A DNA stretch of 9,040 nt from Campylobacterales bacterium (GTDB taxonomy: Bacteria > Campylobacterota > Campylobacteria > Campylobacterales > QNZT01), in contig JALSQA010000316.1 of NCBI GenBank assembly GCA_026985685.1, positions 1-9,040 of the forward strand, read 5' to 3'. Position numbers and translations under genes: made by a program. Below, piece by piece: positions 1 through 5,486 of the stretch. The notes beneath the pieces were generated by a model. The model was given only the letters and a program-made list of their open reading frames with translations, had not been told where the DNA came from and searched no databases. How positions within the stretch are numbered: position 1 is the stretch's first letter; every line of letters begins with the position of its first letter.

Positions 1-60
1 AACTTGATTTTGAGAAGGTTTTTAAAAAGTATAAAAAGTGATAAAAACGCTAAGAAGTAA
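1..60 (+). other. Possible 3' end of an upstream plus-strand gene
   Basis: Two plus-strand frames are open from the window edge. Frame 1 runs to a TAA at 58-60 and would end in ...SDKNAKK. Frame 3 runs to a TGA at 39-41 and would end in ...FKKYKK. Either lysine-rich tail could be the C-terminus of a gene converging on the minus-strand operon, but about 13 to 19 codons are too few to choose between them or to name a product. No ATG start for a minus-strand gene lies in 1-105. Confidence 0.2.
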
Positions 61-75
61 TTAGGAGACTGTAGC

Positions 76-100
76 TTATACTTTGAACAAAAAAGTATAA
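76..100. terminator. AT-rich 9 bp hairpin downstream of the operon
   Basis: TTATACTTT (76-84) and AAAGTATAA (92-100) pair perfectly around a 7-base loop. The hairpin lies just past the stop codon of the minus-strand operon and past the possible end of a plus-strand gene, so it could end transcription from either side. It has no GC-rich core and no clean T-run after the stem on either strand, so a terminator role is only positional inference. Confidence 0.3.
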
Positions 101-105
101 AATTC

Positions 106-534
106 CTACAAGATAAATGGTATAAAATATTTACTGCGTTCTTTGTAACAGTTATACTCTTTGTGATGATCGCACCAGAGTCGCTCTTCTTTAGAAGCTT
201 TGAGATATAAAACCAAAACCAAACATCCCAAAATAATCCAGTTTATCACACATGAAAGATAACAAACCACACCAAACATCCCAAAAAAGAGTGAACTATA
301 CATAGGATGTCTGATAAATTTATACGGTCCGGTAGTGACAAGCTTGGCTTCTTCTTTGATATCTGGAACGATATTGAAATTTCCTAAACGATTATGTCTA
401 AAAGTCCAAATAGCAACTATCCCACTAATCAATATAAAAATCCACCAAAAAGGGCAAAAACTTTCAGTAAATTTAGGGAAAAGTATCAATGCTATAAAAA
501 CAAACTGCAATCCTACCAAAAACTTAGAGTACAT
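106..534 (-). CDS. Isoprenylcysteine carboxyl methyltransferase-type integral membrane protein
   Basis: A small, very hydrophobic protein of 142 residues if started at the ATG at 534; an in-frame TTG two codons upstream (540) is possible. It has hydrophobic segments near residues 4-20, 29-45 and 80-112. After the second comes the ICMT/phospholipid-methyltransferase signature GPYKFIRHPMY, then a glutamate pair (KEERLW) and a Tyr-rich end finishing RSKYFIPFIL. In this superfamily these elements form the S-adenosylmethionine pocket at the membrane. The real substrate cannot be told; bacterial members are usually of unknown specificity. It overlaps the end of ruvX by 11 bp (17 bp with TTG) and is last in the operon. 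An AGAGG lies 10 bases before the ATG but only 4 before the TTG, so I prefer ATG. Confidence 0.75.
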   Translation of the reverse strand: MYSKFLVGLQFVFIALILFPKFTESFCPFWWIFILISGIVAIWTFRHNRLGNFNIVPDIKEEAKLVTTGPYKFIRHPMYSSLFFGMFGVVCYLSCVINWIILGCLVLVLYLKASKEERLWCDHHKEYNCYKERSKYFIPFIL

Positions 535-916
535 TATCAAGATACCTCTGAAGTATAATCTGTGCTGCGATTGAGTCTATCTTGCCATCTCTTTTTTGAC
601 GAATTTTTCCTTGCATAAGCTCTTTGGCTTCTTGTGATGAGCCATACTCATCTTGATAAACAATGTCACCATCATAACTCAACAAACCAACAAAATGCTT
701 TATTCTACGTGTCATTTCATCTTGACTACTTCCACCTTCAGGGATACCAACAACTAACTTTTCAATCTCCCACTCTAACAAAAATGCATCAACATCTCGT
801 GCTGCTTGATTACGATTTTTTCTCAAAATCGCTTCTTTTGGAAATATAACACTACCATCCAAACTTACAGCAACACCGATACGTTTGAGTCCTACATCTA
901 TAGCGGCATACTTCAT
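524..916 (-). CDS. ruvX: RuvX/YqgF family putative pre-16S rRNA nuclease
   Basis: A 130-residue protein of full family length with the RNase H-like fold of YqgF/RuvX. The first strand carries AIDVGLKRIGVAVS with the catalytic Asp at residue 7. The second motif is LVVGIPEGG (54-62). The second acidic residue is Glu90 in QDEYGSS, and the third is Asp114 in KIDSIAAQIIL. The family is known for 5' maturation of 16S rRNA in E. coli and was first proposed as a Holliday-junction resolvase. It is cytoplasmic. Its ATG overlaps the dprA stop by 4 bp (ATGA), which suggests translational coupling. An AAAGG ten bases upstream is a usable ribosome binding site. All three acidic residues are present, so it should be active. 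Confidence 0.9.
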   Translation of the reverse strand: MKYAAIDVGLKRIGVAVSLDGSVIFPKEAILRKNRNQAARDVDAFLLEWEIEKLVVGIPEGGSSQDEMTRRIKHFVGLLSYDGDIVYQDEYGSSQEAKELMQGKIRQKRDGKIDSIAAQIILQRYLDNVL

Positions 917-1674
917 GTAAGATATACCTTTAGGTTTTTGATCTCTACAAGTCCTTCTAATTCATACTCATAGACTTTATCTCCAAATTTTTCTACTACT
1001 TCTGCCAAAGATGGTACACTTTGACAAAACTCTAACAATGCATCTTCTTCTTTAATTGGATTACCAAATTGCTCAACAAAAGAATCTATATCTAAAATCA
1101 ACTCAGCATTTCCCTCTCGTAATAACTTATTTGTTCCTTCACTCTCACCTAAACGATGAGGAAGTACATAAATTTTTTTCCCAAGCTCCAATGCTATCTC
1201 GGCACTTCTCATCGTACCGCTATTTATATCTGCCTGGGTAATGATCAGAAATTCACCAAGAGCTACAACCAGACGATTTCGTATAACAAAACTATATTTA
1301 GTTGCTTTTGTTCCTTTTTCATACTCACTGATAGCTAAGGAGTTTTGCCATATATCTTTGATCAATTTTTCATTTACTTTAGGATAGACGATATCTAGTG
1401 CATTTGCCATTACTGCTATAGTATTTGGATATGCACCTCTATGAGCTATAGCATCCACACCCATCGCAGCACCACTCACCACGGTATATCCTATCTTAGA
1501 AAATTTTCTTGCAAGTTGCATCGTCATATCTTTGGTATAAGAAGATGGTCGTCTGGTTCCCACAATTGATAACAAAGGAGTATCAAGCAAAGAACTATTC
1601 CCTTTGTAAAAAAGTGTTTTTGGTTTTTGCTTTAAAATATCAAAATATTCAGGTATTTTAGGAAATTTTTGCAT
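913..1674 (-). CDS. dprA: DNA-processing protein DprA (Smf)
   Basis: DprA binds incoming single-stranded DNA and loads RecA during natural transformation, in the cytoplasm. The 253-residue protein is essentially the Rossmann-like core. Visible motifs are SIVGTRRPS (36-44), VVSGAAMGVDAIAH (65-78), the YPxxN motif YPKVN (97-101), FVIRNR (129-134), and NSGT followed by a helix ending ELGKKIYVLP, then EGTNKLLREGNAELI. The C-terminal ~45 residues resemble a shortened winged helix. There is no N-terminal SAM-like domain; the protein begins about 30 residues before the core, a compact form I associate with Campylobacterota. The start ATG shares one base with the preceding stop (TGATG) and lacks a clear Shine-Dalgarno, so translation probably depends on re-initiation. 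It implies possible natural competence but does not prove it. Confidence 0.92.
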   Translation of the reverse strand: MQKFPKIPEYFDILKQKPKTLFYKGNSSLLDTPLLSIVGTRRPSSYTKDMTMQLARKFSKIGYTVVSGAAMGVDAIAHRGAYPNTIAVMANALDIVYPKVNEKLIKDIWQNSLAISEYEKGTKATKYSFVIRNRLVVALGEFLIITQADINSGTMRSAEIALELGKKIYVLPHRLGESEGTNKLLREGNAELILDIDSFVEQFGNPIKEEDALLEFCQSVPSLAEVVEKFGDKVYEYELEGLVEIKNLKVYLT

Positions 1675-2678
1675 CAGTACAACTCATCAATCGTCACCAT
1701 TTCAACCCCTTTTAGGATATTTTTAGCGTGCATGAGTGCTAAAAATGTACTCGGCTTTGGATGGCATATCGCTATGGCTACATGATTTCTTTTAGCATAT
1801 TCAACTGTTTGTCTGATTTGATCCAAAATAGCATCTTCATCATCTATATTGTCTAAAAATACATTACGTTCTAAAACTTTTGTATGAAAAACTTCACCCA
1901 TTTTTCTACCCTTCGTATCAGCAGAAGTGCGACTATCTACAAAACGTATATGATATTTTTTTAAGGTACAAAATAGTTTATCCATAGACTCATAATCAGA
2001 AGTAAACATACTACCAGTATGGTTATTTATTGCTATGAGATGAGGAAAATCTTTTTTAATATTTTTGATTTTTTGATCTATTGTTTTTAAATCATCATCA
2101 ACTTCCAATGTATTCTCTTCAGGTGATGGGAAATGATATGCTTCCATTGGAGTATGCACCATATAATGGTGAAACATCTTTGCAATTTGTGGTGTATCTG
2201 GATGATTGTATGTTGAAGGAAATATAGAAGGTGTGATAGGAAAAGGCAGTCGTTTAATCAACAAAGCTTGTTCTTTTGAACTTACATCATCCATGATGAT
2301 TGCAACTCTTGGCAAAAGGTGTATCTTAGCTTTAGGTTTTATAACTTCTTTTTTTTCTTCTTTTTTAGATGCTATTGTGCATTTAGAGATAAATTTTTTT
2401 ATTTTAACTGTTTTTTCATGATTTAGCTTTTTAAATTGTTTAGAAAATTTTAAATCTTCTATCTCTGATGCGATAGCTTTATATTGTGCATCAAGTGTTT
2501 TATTTTGGTCATGAATAATCTTTTGCAGAGTTAACTTCTCTATTTTAGTCTCTTTGTGATCTGCTTTTTGAATATATCTAGTTTGCAGAGTATTTTCCTG
2601 ATAAACTTTCAATACCAATAAGAAAAGAGACAAAAACAAAAAAGCAACAAGTGCTATTTTTGTAAGTAAAACCCGCAT
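1674..2678 (-). CDS. Divergent polysaccharide deacetylase (YibQ family), membrane-anchored
   Basis: A 334-residue protein with an N-terminal membrane anchor (about residues 8-23), a long basic, helix-prone spacer (28-118, very rich in Lys and Glu) and a C-terminal divergent polysaccharide deacetylase domain (about 122-334). Domain motifs are VAIIMDDVSS with the Asp pair 130-131, HTPMEA (175-180), INNHTGSMFTS (217-227), RFVDSRTS (245-252) and AIAICHPKPST with His306. The NodB-like fold and acidic/His positions point to action on an extracytoplasmic glycan, but the family has no well-proven substrate. The stop of minE directly abuts its ATG (no gap), and no Shine-Dalgarno is visible, so coupling to minE is likely. 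Position next to min and dprA is conserved in relatives as far as I recall. Confidence 0.85.
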   Translation of the reverse strand: MRVLLTKIALVAFLFLSLFLLVLKVYQENTLQTRYIQKADHKETKIEKLTLQKIIHDQNKTLDAQYKAIASEIEDLKFSKQFKKLNHEKTVKIKKFISKCTIASKKEEKKEVIKPKAKIHLLPRVAIIMDDVSSKEQALLIKRLPFPITPSIFPSTYNHPDTPQIAKMFHHYMVHTPMEAYHFPSPEENTLEVDDDLKTIDQKIKNIKKDFPHLIAINNHTGSMFTSDYESMDKLFCTLKKYHIRFVDSRTSADTKGRKMGEVFHTKVLERNVFLDNIDDEDAILDQIRQTVEYAKRNHVAIAICHPKPSTFLALMHAKNILKGVEMVTIDELY

Positions 2679-2918
2679 CTATTTATCGAGTTGTATCTCT
2701 ATCTCAAGCATATCTACATTTTGATTATTTTCAGACTTGACATGAATATCTCTTACTTGAGTATATTTTTTAATCACTTCCAAAAGATCACGTTTAAGAT
2801 CATCAAGATATGGTACAGCACAATCAGCTCTTTCATGAGCTAGCATAATCGTCAAACGATCCTTTGCTTTACTTGCAGAAGCCTCTTTTTTACCAAATAT
2901 TCTCTCAAAGAGTGTCAT
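2679..2918 (-). CDS. minE: Cell division topological specificity factor MinE
   Basis: A 79-residue protein of normal MinE length. The N-terminal MTLFERIFGKK is the amphipathic membrane-targeting segment. SKAKDRLTIMLAHERA (16-31) is the conserved MinD-contact region that stimulates the MinD ATPase. The rest (YLDDLKRDLLEVIKKY..., then VDMLEIEIQL) is the dimeric topological-specificity domain. MinE drives the pole-to-pole or polar patterning of MinD that keeps the division septum at mid-cell. Its ATG overlaps the minD stop by 4 bp (ATGA), and a GGAAGGA sits 7 bases before the start, so it has both coupling and its own strong binding site, consistent with matched MinD/MinE levels. Confidence 0.95.
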   Translation of the reverse strand: MTLFERIFGKKEASASKAKDRLTIMLAHERADCAVPYLDDLKRDLLEVIKKYTQVRDIHVKSENNQNVDMLEIEIQLDK

Positions 2919-3715
2919 CCAAAGATCCTTCCAAAGAATCCTTTTTTCACTGAAATATCCATAAATGGTACATCTTCGCCTAACACACGTTTGGCGATAT
3001 TTTTATATGCTTTTGAAGCAGATGATTTTTCATTATAATAGATCGGCTCACCTTCATTGGTTGAAGTGATGATATTTTCATCTTCTGGAACGATACCTAT
3101 CAAAGGCAATGCCAGTATACTAAGAACATCTTCGACACTTAACATATTGCCTTTATCTACCATATCTTGCTTGATACGATTTATTACAACATGCTTTTGG
3201 ACTTCCTGACCTGCTTTTGCTTTTTCACTCTTGGCATCTATGATACCGATAACTCTATCAGCATCTCTTACAGCAGAGACATCAGGTGTAGAGACGATCA
3301 ATGCACGATCAGCCAAGAAAATGGAGTGTTCAAAACCACTCTCAATACCAGCAGGAGAATCTAATATCACAACATCAAACTCTTTTTTTAACTCTTCTAA
3401 AAGCTTTTCAACTTTATCACGATCCAGGATATTTTTATCACTTGTCTGGGAGGCGGGTAAAAAATATAAATTTTTAGCCCGCTTATCATTTATCAATGCC
3501 TGGGAGAGGTTGCATCTTCCCTCCATCACATCAACCACATCATAAACGATACGATTTTCAAGACCCAAAATCATATCAAGATTTCTAAGCCCAATATCAA
3601 AATCTATCGCAACAACTTTTTTACCTGCTTGTGCTAACCCAACAGCAAGATTGGCTGAAAGTGTTGATTTTCCAACACCACCTTTACCTGATGTGACTGT
3701 GATAATTTCTCCCAT
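2915..3715 (-). CDS. minD: Septum site-determining ATPase MinD
   Basis: A 266-residue ParA/MinD-type ATPase of full length. Residues 10-18 (GKGGVGKST) are the deviant Walker A with the signature lysine at 11. IDFDIGLRNLD (37-47) is the A'/switch I region and ILDSPAGIE (117-125) the Walker B/switch II. The C-terminus GFFGRIFG is a short amphipathic membrane-targeting helix. ATP-bound dimers bind the inner membrane and recruit MinC, the FtsZ inhibitor; MinE releases them. MinC is not encoded in this window. The ilvC stop lies 11 bp upstream, and the AGAGG binding site (7 bases before ATG) begins next to that stop, so the two genes are almost certainly on one transcript. Confidence 0.96.
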   Translation of the reverse strand: MGEIITVTSGKGGVGKSTLSANLAVGLAQAGKKVVAIDFDIGLRNLDMILGLENRIVYDVVDVMEGRCNLSQALINDKRAKNLYFLPASQTSDKNILDRDKVEKLLEELKKEFDVVILDSPAGIESGFEHSIFLADRALIVSTPDVSAVRDADRVIGIIDAKSEKAKAGQEVQKHVVINRIKQDMVDKGNMLSVEDVLSILALPLIGIVPEDENIITSTNEGEPIYYNEKSSASKAYKNIAKRVLGEDVPFMDISVKKGFFGRIFG

Positions 3716-3726
3716 TTTCTAACCTC

Positions 3727-4749
3727 TTAGTTTTTGTCTTGGTCTATGATTTTATTGGCTGTAATCCAAGGCATCATCTCTCTTAATTTATTTCCTGTTT
3801 GCTCTATCAATGACGCTTTTGCATTATTTCTCTCAGCATTCATTCTAGGATAACCAGTCATACCCTCAAGAACAAAATCTTTAGCAAAAACACCATTTTG
3901 GATCTCTTTTAAGATATCTTTCATAGCTTTTTTACTCTCATCATTGATAACACGAGGACCACTTACATAATCTCCATATTCAGCAGTATTTGAGATAGAA
4001 TATCTCATGTTTGCAATACCACCCTCATACATAAGATCAACAATAAGCTTAAGTTCATGAAGGCATTCAAAGTATGCCATCTCTGGAGCATAACCAGCTT
4101 CAGTAAGTGTTTCAAATCCAGCTTGAACTAATGCCGTAGCACCACCACAAAGAACTGCTTGCTCACCAAAAAGGTCTGTTTCAGTTTCATCTTTGAATGT
4201 TGTATGAATAATACCTGTACGACCACCACCAATAGCACTCGCATAACTTTTTGCAAGTTCTAGTGCATCACCGCTTGCATCTTGGGCTATTGCGACAAGA
4301 TCAGGAATACCACCACCTTTTACAAACTCACTTCTTACAGTATGTCCAGGTGCTTTTGGTGCAACCATGATACAGTTGATACCCTCTGGTGGAATAATTT
4401 GACCATAATGAACATTAAATCCATGACCAAATGCTATAGTATCGCCTTTGTTCAAATTTGGTGCTATTTCGCTTTTGAAAATTGTAGACTGAATTTCATC
4501 TGGTAATAAAATCATAACTACTTCAGCAGCTTTTGTTGCCTCTGCAACACTCATAACATCAAAGCCCTTTGCTGCTGCTTTTCCCCATGAAGAACCACCT
4601 TCTTTTAGTCCAACGATCACTTCAACACCACTATCTCTAAGATTTTCTGCGTGTGCGTGTCCTTGAGAACCAAACCCAATCATCGCTACTTTTTTGCTTT
4701 TTATGATACTTAAATCACAATCATTATCGTAATATACAGTAATTGCCAT
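3727..4749 (-). CDS. ilvC: Ketol-acid reductoisomerase, class I
   Basis: Converts 2-acetolactate to 2,3-dihydroxy-isovalerate (and the isoleucine equivalent) with NADPH and Mg2+, the second shared step of valine, isoleucine and leucine synthesis in the cytoplasm. The 340-residue length is that of the short class I enzyme. The Rossmann motif is GFGSQG (25-30). The cofactor loop LKEGGSSW (48-55) has Ser53/Ser54, compatible with NADPH. GHGFNVH (108-114) carries His109, and PKAPGH is at 131-136. The metal ligands Asp192 and Glu196 lie in DLFGEQ, Glu228 and Glu232 in ECLHE, and substrate-binding Ser253 in RYSISN. Every active-site position is present. It is the first gene of the operon, with a leader of about 117 bp. 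AAGGA lies 10 bases before the ATG. Confidence 0.97.
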   Translation of the reverse strand: MAITVYYDNDCDLSIIKSKKVAMIGFGSQGHAHAENLRDSGVEVIVGLKEGGSSWGKAAAKGFDVMSVAEATKAAEVVMILLPDEIQSTIFKSEIAPNLNKGDTIAFGHGFNVHYGQIIPPEGINCIMVAPKAPGHTVRSEFVKGGGIPDLVAIAQDASGDALELAKSYASAIGGGRTGIIHTTFKDETETDLFGEQAVLCGGATALVQAGFETLTEAGYAPEMAYFECLHELKLIVDLMYEGGIANMRYSISNTAEYGDYVSGPRVINDESKKAMKDILKEIQNGVFAKDFVLEGMTGYPRMNAERNNAKASLIEQTGNKLREMMPWITANKIIDQDKN

Positions 4750-4866
4750 ATTTGTGTTTTCCTTGTTTAAAATGTACGCGATTTTACAACAAGATTACTT
4801 TAGCTACGATTAAGGTATAAATTAATTATAAGAGCTTATCCATATAAAGGGTTTTATAACTCTCTT
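4750..4866 (-). promoter_or_regulatory. ilvC operon leader with candidate -10 box
   Basis: This 117 bp gap between the SPOR-like gene's stop and ilvC probably carries the operon promoter. On the minus strand a perfect TATAAT lies at 4830-4825, about 75 bases before the ilvC start; no good -35 is seen 16-18 bases upstream, which is usual for Campylobacterota sigma-70 promoters. No leader peptide, tandem branched-chain codons or terminator/antiterminator pair was found, so classical ilv attenuation is not supported. Confidence 0.4.
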
Positions 4867-5289
4867 TTACTTAAAAAATTTCTTTCTTGTTCTTAAAATT
4901 GCTTCAGAATTCAGAGAATTATCAAAATACTTTTTATTTACTTCTTTTTGCACTTTTTTTACTACTATTTGTTTGTGTGGTTGAAAATTTCTTTTTATAA
5001 AAGCATCAGGTACAATTTTATGAATTTTTTTCAAAAAATGTTTCATATTTTTATCATGATCAGTAAAAATAACAAAAATTTTATTTATGTCATGAACTCT
5101 TTCTATATATAGGGGATATTTTTTAAACTTTTTAACCAACTCTTCCAGACTTTGTTTTTTCTTTAGTGCACCTATTTGGATAAAAATACTTTTTGGTGTC
5201 ACATCTTGCACAGGTAGTACAAAGGCAAATGATGATTCTAAAGTAAATATTAAAGATATTGTAGTAATTATACATATTTTTTTGAACAT
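4867..5289 (-). CDS. Exported SPOR-like protein with basic tail
   Basis: A 140-residue protein that starts with a clear signal peptide (MFKKICIITTISLIFTLESS, cleavage likely after SFA at 22). Residues about 33-97 read like a SPOR domain: it opens with IFIQIGALKKKQ, has a helix (EELVKKF), then IERVHDINKIFVIF, a second helix, and VPDAFIKRN. In known SPOR proteins this fold binds glycan strands lacking stem peptides, often at division sites. The match is by pattern and is not strong. A lysine-rich tail follows (98-140), ending in ILRTRKKFFK. The protein should be periplasmic. It is divergent from the repeat-rich peptidoglycan-binding gene at 5487 and shares its upstream region. Its stop is 117 bp before ilvC in the same orientation, so some read-through into ilvC is possible. 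Confidence 0.65.
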   Translation of the reverse strand: MFKKICIITTISLIFTLESSFAFVLPVQDVTPKSIFIQIGALKKKQSLEELVKKFKKYPLYIERVHDINKIFVIFTDHDKNMKHFLKKIHKIVPDAFIKRNFQPHKQIVVKKVQKEVNKKYFDNSLNSEAILRTRKKFFK

Positions 5290-5320
5290 TTCATCTCTAT
5301 TATGCTAATTTTTATTTTTT

Positions 5321-5356
5321 TTATAATATTATAATCTTTCTTAATTGTATTAGAGG
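5321..5356 (-). promoter_or_regulatory. Candidate promoter of the SPOR-like gene
   Basis: On the minus strand a perfect TATAAT occurs at 5333-5328, about 40 bases before the ATG at 5289. There is no recognisable -35. The stretch is so AT-rich that chance matches are expected, so the support is mainly position. An AGAG close to the ATG is a weak ribosome binding site. Confidence 0.35.
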
Positions 5357-5421
5357 ATAAAAAACTTATAATATGTTAATATTAATGTTTCATTAAATCA
5401 ATTAATTGCATTATTATTTAA

Positions 5422-5450
5422 TTGCTATAAGATTTTTTATTTTGTATACT
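5422..5450 (+). promoter_or_regulatory. Sigma-70-type promoter of the repeat gene
   Basis: TTGCTA (5422-5427) and TATACT (5445-5450) are separated by exactly 17 bp, and each differs from the consensus by two bases or fewer. Transcription would begin near 5457 and give a leader of about 30 bases that includes the ribosome binding site. This also argues against the longer open frame beginning at 5406, whose start would precede the promoter. Confidence 0.55.
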
Positions 5451-5473
5451 CGAAGTCATAACAAATTATATTC

Positions 5474-5480
5474 AAGGAGA
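5474..5480 (+). promoter_or_regulatory. Strong ribosome binding site that fixes the start at 5487
   Basis: AAGGAGA lies six bases before the ATG at 5487. The next residues form a textbook signal peptide, so this start is chosen over the in-frame ATG at 5406, which would add 27 residues that hide the signal peptide and has no such site. Confidence 0.85.
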
Positions 5481-5486
5481 ATCAAA

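Noticed and set aside
3231..3545. Plus-strand open frame of 104 codons
   Set aside because: It lies wholly inside minD, which has intact family motifs on the other strand; the encoded sequence is low-complexity Ser/Thr-rich and matches nothing.
4750..4866. Branched-chain amino acid attenuator or riboswitch before ilvC
   Set aside because: No leader peptide with Leu/Val/Ile codon runs, no alternative terminator and no known riboswitch core could be seen in the 117 bp.
5371..5408. Palindromes TTAATATTAA and CAATTAATTG in the divergent promoter region as operators
   Set aside because: They are short and almost wholly A/T in a very AT-rich stretch, where such palindromes are expected by chance; no repeat spacing supports an operator.
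5406..5486. Upstream extension of the repeat protein with 27 extra residues from an ATG at 5406
   Set aside because: The extension lies over the predicted promoter, lacks a ribosome binding site and would bury the signal peptide; the ATG at 5487 has AAGGAGA six bases upstream.
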